Part shown: one piece after another, positions 53,473-61,066 of the stretch
Layout: every line of letters starts with the position of its first letter
How positions within the stretch are numbered: the stretch's first letter is position 1
From: Shewanella fodinae
Lineage (GTDB): Bacteria; Pseudomonadota; Gammaproteobacteria; Enterobacterales; Shewanellaceae
Direction: 5' to 3'
DNA length: 64,000 bases
Assembly: GCF_014651955.1 (NCBI RefSeq)
Contig: NZ_BMXW01000001.1
Location: 81,956-145,955, forward strand
The notes under the pieces: model-generated
Told to the model about the DNA's origin: nothing
Seen by the model: the letters and a program-made list of their open reading frames with translations, nothing else
Database searches by the model: none
Position numbers and translations under genes: made by a program

Positions 53473-54000
53473 TCAGAACGGGATATCATCCTGCCAGTCA
53501 TCGTCCAAATCTGGCGTGTAGTTTTGTGGCGCTTGATATTGCGCTGGTTGGTTTTGCTGTGTCAGCGCAGGTTGATTCTGTGCCAGTCGCTGTTGTTGCG
53601 GTACCCGATGTTGTCCTTGGTGCGCCTGGGCTTGGTAACCGTTATTTGATTGAGCGTCACTTGACTGATGACCACCAAGCATTTGCATATTTTCAATAAC
53701 AAACTCTGTTGTGTATCTGTCTACGCCTTGCTGGTCTTTCCACTTGCGAGTGCGACATTTTGCGGTGACAAAGATTTGCGAACCTTTGCGCAAGTATTCA
53801 CCGATAATTTCTGCCAGCTTGCCAAATGCCACCAGCCGTACCCATTCAGTGTTCTCTTGCGGCTGGCCTTGTTTATCCTTCCACTTGCTGCCAACTGCCA
53901 GCGATATATTAGCTACTGCATCACCAGATGGCTGATACCGCACCTCAGGGTCATTACCCAGTCGCCCGATAAAATTGCACTGATTTAAATCGTTAGCCAT
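53473..54000 (-). CDS. ssb: single-stranded DNA-binding protein
   Basis: 175 residues from ATG 54000 (GAGG 5 bases upstream). The OB fold is clear: NQCNFIGRLGNDPEVRY, GDAVANISLAVGSKWKDKQ, TEWVRLVAFGKLAEI, RKGSQIFVTAKCRTRKW. A Gln-rich linker from residue 115 leads to the acidic tip DDDWQDDIPF used for partner binding. Presumably coats phage replication intermediates. Confidence 0.96.
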   Translation of the reverse strand: MANDLNQCNFIGRLGNDPEVRYQPSGDAVANISLAVGSKWKDKQGQPQENTEWVRLVAFGKLAEIIGEYLRKGSQIFVTAKCRTRKWKDQQGVDRYTTEFVIENMQMLGGHQSSDAQSNNGYQAQAHQGQHRVPQQQRLAQNQPALTQQNQPAQYQAPQNYTPDLDDDWQDDIPF

Positions 54001-54007
54001 ACCAACC

Positions 54008-54307
54008 TCACTCAACTATCAATAATCCGGCATCAAACAGCCGTTCCTGTGTTTCTTCCAATGCCCGTAGTAGTTCAGGCTGCAAATCTTCAACGCTCAT
54101 GTGTCGAGTTCTGCGATCCACTTCTGAGTGGCATGCTTCACAGGCATACACGCCAAAGTAATCAGCACACTTAATCCCCATCCCGCGCCGATGACCAATA
54201 TGCGCAAATACCACGGTTTCATTGTTGCCATTGCAGATACCAGGAAGCCGCACGGTGCATGACTGGCCTTTAGCGCTATCGGTAATGTGTTTGCTACGCG
54301 CGGTCAT
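54008..54307 (-). CDS. YbcO-like nuclease domain protein (DUF1364)
   Basis: 99 residues from ATG 54307; a TTG at 54316 is less likely. Core features are CTVRLPGICNGNNETVVFAHI, GMGIKCADYFGVYACEACHSEVDRR. The HNH-like pattern with paired Cys fits the YbcO/DUF1364 group of lambdoid phages, thought to be a nuclease acting in recombination. Its start lies inside the upstream small gene. Confidence 0.82.
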   Translation of the reverse strand: MTARSKHITDSAKGQSCTVRLPGICNGNNETVVFAHIGHRRGMGIKCADYFGVYACEACHSEVDRRTRHMSVEDLQPELLRALEETQERLFDAGLLIVE

Positions 54308-54464
54308 AGCTGACAAACTCCCGACAAATCACATAAACAATGCCATCGACTTCAGAGTGTGGACGCATGGACCTGAAGTTTAGATTTGCGCAATTATCCG
54401 GACGCTTTACGCAACTCATGCACATACTTCCCTTAGGCATGTATTTCTTTTCCTGCTTCATCAT
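54294..54464 (-). CDS. small Cys-containing phage protein
   Basis: 56 residues. ATG 54464 overlaps the stop of the DUF1367 gene (ATGATG), and the stop lies inside the start of the DUF1364 gene. Four Cys are visible: C-M-S-C near residue 15-18, Cys25 and Cys47, which suggests a small zinc site. It ends FVSYDRA. Fits the Nin-region style of short, overlapping genes. Family not recognised. Confidence 0.6.
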   Translation of the reverse strand: MMKQEKKYMPKGSMCMSCVKRPDNCANLNFRSMRPHSEVDGIVYVICREFVSYDRA

Positions 54465-54937
54465 GCAAACCTCAATATCTGTTCAACTGCGCTATCAACT
54501 TCCTGCGCAGACTTGAATTTTCCGTACAGCACGTTTAGCAACAGCACATCGATGCTGGCGCTGTAGAGTGCATCAAATTCAATGTCGTCCATGCTCGCAA
54601 AGCTGATTGATTTGGCCCGGACGCGCACACTGCCGTCTGGGTACCCCACTACGTCATAAAATCCGGCCTGAACGGCTACCCAGCGGCGGAACTCGTCAAA
54701 GTTTTTCGCTGGAGTTAACTGTTGGCCGCGATACTGCACTGGTTGCGGCTCGAAATAGTCAAATGCCATTGTGAGCAGCGCCATGTACTTGCGGTGGAAT
54801 TTCCCGTTACGCGCTTTCTTGAAGTCAGCGCGCACAACATCACCGGTTTTCAGCTTCTGCTGAATCAGTTCGGCATCATTGGCCGCCAGTGGCGCCAGTT
54901 GGCCGTTAGCGGTTTTGATTAGTGCTAACTCCGCCAT
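54461..54937 (-). CDS. DUF1367 family phage protein
   Basis: 158 residues. It starts AELALIKTANGQLAPLAAND and has the family block ADFKKARNGKFHRKYMALLTMAFDY, then QPVQY and ISFASMDDIEFDALYSASIDVL. DUF1367 proteins occur in the replication/recombination region of lambdoid phages; function unknown. Overlaps both neighbours. Confidence 0.8.
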   Translation of the reverse strand: MAELALIKTANGQLAPLAANDAELIQQKLKTGDVVRADFKKARNGKFHRKYMALLTMAFDYFEPQPVQYRGQQLTPAKNFDEFRRWVAVQAGFYDVVGYPDGSVRVRAKSISFASMDDIEFDALYSASIDVLLLNVLYGKFKSAQEVDSAVEQILRFA

Positions 54938-55398
54938 GACTTCACCTCAGCATTACCCCAGAGAGCTATCATCGCGGCATCGCGTTTGTCTTGGTTCGTG
55001 CTTTTTGGACCGCCATTCCAACCTGTCAACTTGCAGAAATATGCGTGGTTTTCTTTAGCCTGTTTTTTTACTGGCCCACGTAGCGGTTTAACCATGACTG
55101 GAGTAATACCTTTGCTTTTTAGTTGCGCGACAACATCCCTGCAAGACTGCTTAACCTGCCCAACGTTCTGAGCAATTTTCAGCATTTCAGCGCTACCGGC
55201 ACCCGGTCTTACATACGTTGGTTTTGAAGCCTCTACATCCTCGATTTTTACGATGATTTCGTGCGCAGCGGCCAAGCCCACGATGTACTCAATCAGTTCT
55301 GGCTGCGGCATGCTGCGCATCTCAATAATTTTTTTTCCGTGGACTAACGCGAAACCAGGCTTGCTAGCATCCGGGTCAATGCCGATCACGTAGTTCAT
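54925..55398 (-). CDS. RuvC-like Holliday junction resolvase
   Basis: 157 residues. The RNase H-like start YVIGIDPDASKPGFALVHG contains the first catalytic Asp, VKIEDVEA the second acidic position, and NQDKRDAAMIALWG the C-terminal Asp pair. Phages of this kind use such an enzyme (in place of RusA/Rap) to resolve replication and recombination junctions. Confidence 0.75.
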   Translation of the reverse strand: MNYVIGIDPDASKPGFALVHGKKIIEMRSMPQPELIEYIVGLAAAHEIIVKIEDVEASKPTYVRPGAGSAEMLKIAQNVGQVKQSCRDVVAQLKSKGITPVMVKPLRGPVKKQAKENHAYFCKLTGWNGGPKSTNQDKRDAAMIALWGNAEVKSWRS

Positions 55399-55883
55399 GC
55401 GGCCACCTCGTCAGCTTCCCATTGTGCTAAAAACTCATAGGCGCCCAATACGGTGATAATGCGGTCCACTTCCTCCATAGGCAGTTCTTCGCCTGTCGGA
55501 ACGGCTATCCATGCGGCGGTTAACCGGTGCATTGGATTGCATGCTTTTAGCAACTGCATGTGCAGCTCGTTGCAGTGTTTGGCTATCTGCGCTTGGGTGA
55601 TTGGGTGAGGCGCAGCAAGCTCTTCAGTACGCATGTACTGCTGCCCGTCCTGTCGGCGGCAGGTTACCGCACAGAGAACGCTCCAAGGCATCGGCGTATC
55701 AGAAATCGCCAACGCAGTAGGCTTACCAATGAACTCTATTTTTCCTCGCTTGCGATTCCACACCTGCACTTTGCTGTCATTCTTCCCGGCAACAAACACA
55801 ACGACTAAATCACGCAGTAATGCCCGAGCAACGTTGTAATACCGTTTAGCTAGGGTTTTGTGTGGCTTACTGGATTTACTCAT
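55395..55883 (-). CDS. uncharacterised phage protein
   Basis: 162 residues. Basic start (KSSKPHKTLAKRYYNVARALLRD) and an acidic end. No known motif seen. It overlaps both neighbours by 4 bases and lies in the recombination/replication operon, which suggests a DNA-related role, but nothing in the sequence proves it. Confidence 0.6.
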   Translation of the reverse strand: MSKSSKPHKTLAKRYYNVARALLRDLVVVFVAGKNDSKVQVWNRKRGKIEFIGKPTALAISDTPMPWSVLCAVTCRRQDGQQYMRTEELAAPHPITQAQIAKHCNELHMQLLKACNPMHRLTAAWIAVPTGEELPMEEVDRIITVLGAYEFLAQWEADEVAA

Positions 55884-56224
55884 AACCCACCCCGATACTT
55901 ACGCGCTACGGCATCCAACCATCTGTTAGCCTGCTCGCGGCCACTGCCATCCCAATAAATCCGCTCGTACTGCTCTGCTGCAAAGTGTTTCAAGTGCTCA
56001 GGAATGCAACGCATCCGCTTGGCTATCCAATGTCTGTCCGATACTCCACCACGGCAGAAATACATGATCGGCATTGTTTTCAGCGGTGATAGTGTTCCCA
56101 CGTATGACGGCAGCGGGAAAACCTCGATGGTAGCGTCATCGTTGGCGGCACCAATTGGGCTGTTTGCGGCCTGCAAAAACTCAAATCCGTCCGGCGCATC
56201 GGCTGGCAAACGTTTAGCGAGCAT
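55880..56224 (-). CDS. uncharacterised phage protein
   Basis: 114 residues from ATG 56224, chosen because GGAGGT stands 6 bases before it; the longer frame reaching 56305 lies inside the P-like gene. The middle holds RHWIAKRMRCIPEHLKHFAA, the end AVARKYRGGL. It follows the P-like gene with an 11-base overlap. Function unknown. Confidence 0.65.
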   Translation of the reverse strand: MLAKRLPADAPDGFEFLQAANSPIGAANDDATIEVFPLPSYVGTLSPLKTMPIMYFCRGGVSDRHWIAKRMRCIPEHLKHFAAEQYERIYWDGSGREQANRWLDAVARKYRGGL

Positions 56225-56942
56225 TTGCGGACCTCCGGTACTTGAACGATTCGGACTTACCGCGTGTTCGATTCTGCTGCCGCAGTGCTGCCATGCGTTG
56301 TTCAATACTCGTCAGTTGACGATTACCATCGGCCAGGCGCTTGTTAATTTCGTCCTCGACGTAATCTCTGGCGCTGGGGGCTTCGTTGGCGATCATCTTC
56401 ACGTCACGACTCGGCAAACGTTCACCCCGCTTGTCCATTGCCAGCTTGCGCAGATACACGGTCTTGAACAGGTCGAAGTCCTTGCCAATTGGCAGCCTGC
56501 GGCACTCGAAACCAACGTCAAGCCAAGTGGCATACTCAACATCGTCGGCATAGGGTTGCTTGTTGCGGCAGCGGTCGAAAGCAGCGCGGATCTGGTCGTC
56601 GTTGGATTCAGTGCCAAGGCACCACTGGATGAACTGCCCTACTGACGGCATGAACGGTTTAGGATCTTGCTGGGCAGCGGCAATGCCACGGTCAAGCTGC
56701 GACCTCTCAACAACGCCAGCTCTGGCAATGGCCTGCGTCCATTCGCGCTTCCAAGCAACAACCTCGCGGCTGCTGCTCAGGCTGTTTCGCCACGCAGGCT
56801 TGCAGGCTTTCAGGCGTTCCAGCGTGTCGCTGATAATTTTTACTACAGGGTTATCCTGTGCCAGTTCAACGCGTGATACCTCCGCAGCGCCAATCTGCTG
56901 CATCGCTGTTCCGGAGATTTGACTCAGTGATTTCACAGTCAT
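56214..56942 (-). CDS. replication protein P-like helicase loader
   Basis: 242 residues. The region ACKPAWRNSLSSSREVVAWKREWTQAI, then QFIQWCLG and KDFDLFKTVYLRK, matches lambda P-like proteins that recruit host DnaB to the origin. The start overlaps the O-like gene stop by 4 bases, as in the lambda O-P pair. Confidence 0.85.
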   Translation of the reverse strand: MTVKSLSQISGTAMQQIGAAEVSRVELAQDNPVVKIISDTLERLKACKPAWRNSLSSSREVVAWKREWTQAIARAGVVERSQLDRGIAAAQQDPKPFMPSVGQFIQWCLGTESNDDQIRAAFDRCRNKQPYADDVEYATWLDVGFECRRLPIGKDFDLFKTVYLRKLAMDKRGERLPSRDVKMIANEAPSARDYVEDEINKRLADGNRQLTSIEQRMAALRQQNRTRGKSESFKYRRSANAR

Positions 56943-57802
56943 TGGTGCTGTCCTCCAGTTGGAATTTCGATGACAAGGCCGTCAGCCCAACTGGTGTCGT
57001 CCCAGTCGATGTCTGGCGGTCGGTATCCGCCGGATCCGCCGTTATGCTGTGCAGGTGCCTTGTTTTGAGATTTGCTAAGCCAGCGCGTGATAAACGACTT
57101 GATGCCAGTGCGTGTTTTGCGGTTAGTGGGGTTTGCATCCAGCCATGCCAGCATCTGCCGTAGTTCCTGCATGACGTCCAGCGCTGGGAAACACTCACGA
57201 TATTTTTTAAGGTCAGACTCTGGAACGTGGTATTCACCGTCTTTCGCCGTTAGCGGCAAAACAATCACGGTTTTTTCTTCAGTAGGTGGCGGCGAGTTTT
57301 TTAACTCGGCGCAAGATCCTTTATTCCCTTCCTTTTCCCTTCCCTTCCCATTCCCTTCCCCTGAGTAATTACCGTGACGCGTGGTTGACGCGTGGTTGAC
57401 GCGTGAATCTTCATCGTTGTCTAATGCGATAGAATCAGTGTTTGCTGGCAATTCTTCGATATATTCTGGTGGTTCAGGGATATCACTTGCTTTTTCCCGG
57501 TTATTAACTACTTGATGACGCGTAAATGAAGGTATGCAACCGTAATTCACGCCACCAACTGAATACTTACGAATAAAACCACGCGTCATTAACGCGTCAA
57601 GCACGCGTGAAAAGTCAGTGTTATCCCATGGCAAAACATCGAGTTTCAGTTGGCGAGGCTTCCATACAAAACGCCCTTCACGATCGCAACAGGTAAACAG
57701 GCCAATAAATGCCAGTCGAAGCGGCAACTCTGTTTCAACTTCAGCCTCATATAAATCTTCATGCCTGAAAAGGTCGGGTTTAACCGTTCTAATGCGAGCC
57801 AT
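56939..57802 (-). CDS. replication initiator O-like protein
   Basis: 287 residues. Residues 1-95 are a winged-helix DNA-binding part (ARIRTVKPDLFRHEDLYEAE, LRLAFIGLFTCCDREGRF, FTRHQVVNNREKAS). A low-complexity linker (about residues 110-165) is encoded by origin-like repeats. The C-terminal part (KYRECFPALDVMQELRQMLA, TGIKSFITRWLS) would contact the P-like partner. It is the first replication gene after the CII-like gene. Confidence 0.85.
   Translation of the reverse strand: MARIRTVKPDLFRHEDLYEAEVETELPLRLAFIGLFTCCDREGRFVWKPRQLKLDVLPWDNTDFSRVLDALMTRGFIRKYSVGGVNYGCIPSFTRHQVVNNREKASDIPEPPEYIEELPANTDSIALDNDEDSRVNHASTTRHGNYSGEGNGKGREKEGNKGSCAELKNSPPPTEEKTVIVLPLTAKDGEYHVPESDLKKYRECFPALDVMQELRQMLAWLDANPTNRKTRTGIKSFITRWLSKSQNKAPAQHNGGSGGYRPPDIDWDDTSWADGLVIEIPTGGQHQ
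57324..57362. repeat. polypurine/polypyrimidine tract in the O-like gene
   Basis: 39 bases that are all C or T on the plus strand except one A at 57350 (CCCTTCC-type repeats). It lies directly left of the iterons and may be a strand-opening or structure-forming part of the origin. Encodes a Gly/Lys/Glu-rich stretch. Confidence 0.6.
57375..57608. repeat. origin-like iterons inside the O-like gene
   Basis: TGACGCGTGGT is repeated at 57375-57385 and 57386-57396, with TGACGCGTGAA at 57397-57407, an exact 11-base period. TGACGCGTAAA follows at 57516. Three more ACGCGT copies lie at 57581, 57592 and 57603. Seven ACGCGT hexamers in 240 bases is far above chance. Lambda O protein likewise binds iterons within its own gene. 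Confidence 0.7.
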
Positions 57803-57803
57803 A

Positions 57804-58292
57804 TCAACCTCTGCTTGGCAAATGCCTTACTTGCCCATCAACAGCAGAGTCAAGCTTCAGCAATTCAGTAACTGCTTTACGCAGGTGTAAGCCAATCTGC
57901 TGCCGTTCCTGTGGCGTCACGATCCCATCAGCCCGCGACTCTTTGATAGTTGCCATTGCGTCACCGACAACCGCCATGACGTCCAGCAGTTGGTCGCTAA
58001 ATTCTTCGTCGCTCTGAATGCCTTCTGGCAGTTGGACAAACACGCCGCCGCGTTTGGCGCACCAGGCTTCCAATATGCGGTTGTCGTTGGTCAGCTCCGT
58101 CATAAAAACAGCATCACGCAGATAGAGCTGATTGGTTTCGTTGTCCGGGTTTAGTTTGTTGGCCAATACCGCCGGCCTGATATTCATCTGCTCAGCCAGT
58201 TCTCTTGTACCGTGTTCTAAACCGACCACATGGGCCGCGTCTTCCGGCTCAATACATGCGGTATGGCGATGTTTTAATGTAGTTTTAAGCAT
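57804..58292 (-). CDS. CII-family regulatory protein (Phage_CP76-like)
   Basis: 162 residues. Starts LKTTLKHRHTACIEPEDAAH; ELAEQMNIRPAVLANKLNPD is a helix-turn-helix with the family's usual NKLNP, then QLYLRDAVFMTELTNDNRIL. The family includes CII-like regulators of lambdoid phages. It overlaps the cro-like stop by 8 bases and precedes the O-like gene, where lambda cII sits. Confidence 0.82.
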   Translation of the reverse strand: MLKTTLKHRHTACIEPEDAAHVVGLEHGTRELAEQMNIRPAVLANKLNPDNETNQLYLRDAVFMTELTNDNRILEAWCAKRGGVFVQLPEGIQSDEEFSDQLLDVMAVVGDAMATIKESRADGIVTPQERQQIGLHLRKAVTELLKLDSAVDGQVRHLPSRG

Positions 58293-58533
58293 GGCATTGG
58301 GTATCCTGTGTATCGGTAGATTGATGATTCAAAGGATTTGGGAAAACATCATCAAAGGTACAGTTGGCACCAAGTTGATTCAGTGCATTGACGATTTTCC
58401 AGCACTGGTTGAAGTCCGGTGTTCGTCGGCCAGTTTCATAGTGATAAACGGTTGAAACCTCAGTATTGATAACTTCAGCCAGTGATTTTACTGAGATGCC
58501 GGCCTTCTCTCTTTCCTGTCGAATTTGCTGCAT
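58285..58533 (-). CDS. Cro-like helix-turn-helix regulator
   Basis: 82 residues from ATG 58533 (AGAGGTG upstream); a longer frame to 58638 crosses the operators and has no ribosome site. The N-terminal half is an XRE-type helix-turn-helix (IRQEREKAGISVKSLAEVIN, VSTVYHYETGRRTPD). It is the first leftward early gene, divergent from cI. Confidence 0.85.
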   Translation of the reverse strand: MQQIRQEREKAGISVKSLAEVINTEVSTVYHYETGRRTPDFNQCWKIVNALNQLGANCTFDDVFPNPLNHQSTDTQDTQCHA

Positions 58534-58561
58534 TAACACCTCTGCAAAATACGAAATAGAC

Positions 58562-58641
58562 AAATGTACGTAATGTATATCATAACAGAAAATAAATGTA
58601 CATTTTGTTTGTTGATTGAATTTGTACAAACCGTACATTTA
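58562..58641. promoter_or_regulatory. divergent early promoter and operator region (cI / cro)
   Basis: Three repressor-like sites lie between cro and cI: AAATGTACGTAATGTATAT (58562-58580), the perfect palindrome AAATGTACATTT (58594-58605), and TTTGTACAAA followed by CCGTACATTT (58621-58640). The first is the reverse complement, at 18 of 19 positions, of the site at 60685-60703. The cI start follows within 12 bases. Confidence 0.7.
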
Positions 58642-58651
58642 TGGAATGAAA

Positions 58652-59311
58652 ATGAATTGGACAGATCTGGTTAAAACCAGAATGAAAGAACTTGGTATGA
58701 CCCAAGAAACTCTTGCTGAGCGCGCAAGTGTGACGCCGGGAGGAATGGGCCATTGGCTAAATAAGAGAAGGGAGCCTTCTCTATCACAGATCGCTAGTAT
58801 TCTTAAAATTGTGGGATTAGATACATTGACCCTGCATTCGGATGGAATGCTTGAGTATCCAAAAGGAGCTTTGGAAAACGTGGAGCCTGTTGAAAACAGC
58901 ATAAGTTACCAGAGAACGTTCCCAGTGATTAGTGCGGTGCAGGCTGGCATGTGGACAGAAGCCGTTGAGCCAGTTCCAGCAATTGCCTCTGACGAATGGT
59001 ATGAAACCACAGAACGCACCAGCAAAAACTGTTTCTGGCTGCGGGTGAATGGTGACTCAATGACGGCTCCTACTGGCATCAGCTTCCCAGAGGGAACTCT
59101 AATTCTGGTAGATACCGAGCGTGATCACCAAAGCGGATCATTTGTGGTTGCAAAGCTAACCGATGTTAATGAGGCCACATTTAAAAAGCTGGTAGTTGAC
59201 GCTGGGCAGAAGTTCTTGAAGCCACTAAATAACTCATATCCAACTCTGCCTATCAACGGCAACTGCCGGATCATTGGTGTGGTGGTAGATGCGAAGATAA
59301 AGATTTTTTAG
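58652..59311 (+). CDS. CI-type prophage repressor with S24 peptidase domain
   Basis: 219 residues from the ATG at 58652 (GGA about 6 bases upstream); ATG 58646 is also in frame. Residues 4-58 are an XRE-type helix-turn-helix (MTQETLAERASVTPGGMGHW). The S24 domain has cleavage site Ala98-Gly99 (AVQAGMW), Ser136 in NGDSMTAP and Lys168 in FVVAKL, the LexA-type catalytic pair. It keeps the early promoters off and is expected to cleave itself when RecA is activated. It heads a plus-strand operon with three further genes. Confidence 0.94.
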   Translation: MNWTDLVKTRMKELGMTQETLAERASVTPGGMGHWLNKRREPSLSQIASILKIVGLDTLTLHSDGMLEYPKGALENVEPVENSISYQRTFPVISAVQAGMWTEAVEPVPAIASDEWYETTERTSKNCFWLRVNGDSMTAPTGISFPEGTLILVDTERDHQSGSFVVAKLTDVNEATFKKLVVDAGQKFLKPLNNSYPTLPINGNCRIIGVVVDAKIKIF

Positions 59312-59322
59312 GAGTTAACTTT

Positions 59323-59928
59323 ATGAAGGGATTCGCTTTTTCTTTATTATTATTCATTTACCCATGTGTTTCATATGCAGATTGGGATAAAACAAATAAC
59401 ACAGATACTATAACTAATGTCCATACATTAAGTGTTACTGGAACTGATTATTATCAGAATAATTCTGTAGGTTTAAGATGTGATATCAGTGGGAATGTTA
59501 AGAGATTAATGGTTACTTATTCACTTGAAAAAGTAATAAATGTACCTAATTCTGAAGTAGATTTCTATCTAAAGGTTGATGAAAATGATGTTATATATCT
59601 AGAGTCAAAACTATATTCAAACTCATATGATTCTGGTTATGTTAGATCAGATGATTACAATAGTAAATATATTACTAAATTAATAAAGCAAATGATTTCT
59701 GGCAACTTTGTTGTAATAAAAGTAAAGAACAAGGATTCATCTGAAGTTATTGATTATAAAGTAGATTTGAAAAATTTCACAAATTTTTCAAAGGATACAT
59801 TATCAGCATGTGATTATTATAAAAACAAAAAGAAAATAACTGTAGAAGATAAAAATAGACTAAATGATATTGATAAAAATATTGATAGATTAAAGTCAGA
59901 AAAAGAATCAATACTTTCAAAGTATTAA
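59323..59928 (+). CDS. secreted protein of the cI operon
   Basis: 201 residues from ATG 59323 (AGGAG 8 bases upstream, 11 bases after cI). Residues 1-20 form a signal peptide (FAFSLLLFIYPCVSYA). The mature part is mostly beta (RLMVTYSLEKVINVPNSEVD, NFVVIKVKNKDS) with Cys near the start and end (CDISGN, LSACDYYK), somewhat like VasI or IalB periplasmic proteins. The end is a charged helix. The gene is strikingly AT-rich, with many TAT/AAA/GAT codons, unlike cI. Confidence 0.75.
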   Translation: MKGFAFSLLLFIYPCVSYADWDKTNNTDTITNVHTLSVTGTDYYQNNSVGLRCDISGNVKRLMVTYSLEKVINVPNSEVDFYLKVDENDVIYLESKLYSNSYDSGYVRSDDYNSKYITKLIKQMISGNFVVIKVKNKDSSEVIDYKVDLKNFTNFSKDTLSACDYYKNKKKITVEDKNRLNDIDKNIDRLKSEKESILSKY

Positions 59929-59949
59929 CTAACTATTCAAGGAAGAATT

Positions 59950-60213
59950 ATGGCAGATAAATTATTAAAGTCTGAAAATTTCATATCAGGATATATAGAT
60001 ACAGCAATTGTTTCTAATATTGATACAAAAACAGGAAATGATATTGGAATATCGTTTTCTGTTGATCAGGTTTGGCCTAAGGATGCCGAAAGGCAAACAG
60101 ATGAAAGCGCATTTGAAGTAGTTCAAACAGTTTTAGCCAGCTTTACTATGACAAGAAGTCAGGCTAAAAACTTGGCAAATCTATTGCTGAGAGCTACAGA
60201 TAAAAATGACTGA
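59950..60213 (+). CDS. small protein of the cI operon, DUF3467-like
   Basis: 87 residues with AAGGA upstream of ATG 59950. The pattern of an FISGYIDTAIVSN start, an internal beta segment (GISFSVDQVWP) and a final helix (TMTRSQAKNLANLLLRATD) is reminiscent of DUF3467 proteins. No membrane segment. Overlaps the next gene by 8 bases. No function assigned. Confidence 0.65.
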   Translation: MADKLLKSENFISGYIDTAIVSNIDTKTGNDIGISFSVDQVWPKDAERQTDESAFEVVQTVLASFTMTRSQAKNLANLLLRATDKND

Positions 60214-60550
60214 ACTATATACCAATCATCATAATGCCGTATTGACTCTAGTTTCAGGTGGTCGTGAACATGGTAAAGTTCATAAAATATCTGATACTAT
60301 TAGTACCAATAGTACTGGTGGAGGGGGAGGCAATATGGAATCAAGAGTAGCCAGGCTTGAGGAAAATGTAACCGACATAAAAGTCTCTGTTGGTAAGATA
60401 GAAACTCGTCTCGACTATATTGAGAAAAACATGTTTACCAAAGGCATGGCTGCAGCTTATGCACTTGTTGCTGTTATTGCTGTGTTTAGTGCAGGATGGT
60501 GGATTGTGCAGCAATACCTATCACCTATTTTACACGCACTACCTAAGTAA
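60206..60550 (+). CDS. coiled-coil membrane protein of the cI operon
   Basis: 114 residues from ATG 60206, which overlaps the previous stop; an internal ATG at 60335 has a much better ribosome site (GGGGAGG) and would give 71 residues. The C-terminal part has a coiled coil (ESRVARLEENVTDIKVSVGK) and one transmembrane segment (AAAYALVAVIAVFSAGWWIV) close to the end. Resembles small XhlA-like phage membrane proteins. A strong terminator follows. Confidence 0.7.
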   Translation: MTELYTNHHNAVLTLVSGGREHGKVHKISDTISTNSTGGGGGNMESRVARLEENVTDIKVSVGKIETRLDYIEKNMFTKGMAAAYALVAVIAVFSAGWWIVQQYLSPILHALPK

Positions 60551-60565
60551 CACCCCCATCCAACA

Positions 60566-60587
60566 AACCCGCTTCGGCGGGTTTTTT
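60566..60587 (+). terminator. terminator at the end of the cI operon
   Basis: AACCCGC, TTCG tetraloop, GCGGGTT and six T in total. A strong intrinsic terminator that closes the four-gene lysogeny operon. Confidence 0.95.
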
Positions 60588-60657
60588 ATTGCCTAATCCA
60601 CCACTTCCACCCGCCATACCGCCCGGACATTGCCGGATTTTTTACCCCCATAAAAAT

Positions 60658-60703
60658 TAATGTACATTTTGTATTGACACCCAAATATACATAACGTACA
60701 TTT
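60658..60703 (+). promoter_or_regulatory. second early promoter with two operators (pL-like, rightward)
   Basis: TTGACA at 60674-60679, 17 bases, TACATT at 60697-60702. It is flanked by TAATGTACATTT (60658-60669) in front of the -35 and ATATACATAACGTACATTT (60685-60703) over the -10. Relative to transcription the order palindrome then 19-base site is the same as at the cro promoter. Confidence 0.75.
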
Positions 60704-61066
60704 AAATCCATAGGCACACGCCACGCTCTTTAACAAACAGGCCCATAAACGACTAACTTTGGCACCCTCACCAATGAGGGCGCCAAACTAGGTCACTCCG
60801 AGGAACACGCAGCGGAGGACAGAAATCTGCGTAAATAGACCCAATGGCTTCAAACGGCGACCGGGTATCAGATTGCCTTGGCGGTAAACAACGTTACAGA
60901 GAACTGTGGCGGCTGATATGTGGTGGATGCCTTAACCGTGTGAATGACCCGTTTTGCCATTGGCCCCGCCCAGTTCCGGCGGTTAGGTAGGAACAGGTTT
61001 TACAGCTGGCTCTTTCGCACCTACTTCGCGAGAGTCAGCGATAAAGCCAACTGATAGGAACTAGAT
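60704..61066 (+). promoter_or_regulatory. long structured leader with boxA (nut/put-like)
   Basis: No gene in 360 bases. CGCTCTTTAACA at 60724-60735 is an exact rRNA-type boxA. A 12-bp stem-loop follows at 60758-60787 (TTTGGC.CCCTCA / TGAGGG.GCCAAA, loop CCAA). Two overlapping alternative stems follow (CTCCG/CGGAG at 60796-60817; ACGCAG/CTGCGT at 60807-60832). A fully paired 9-bp stem (GCTGGCTCT / AGAGTCAGC, 61005-61039) stands just before the first gene. An antitermination leader is likely. Confidence 0.65.
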
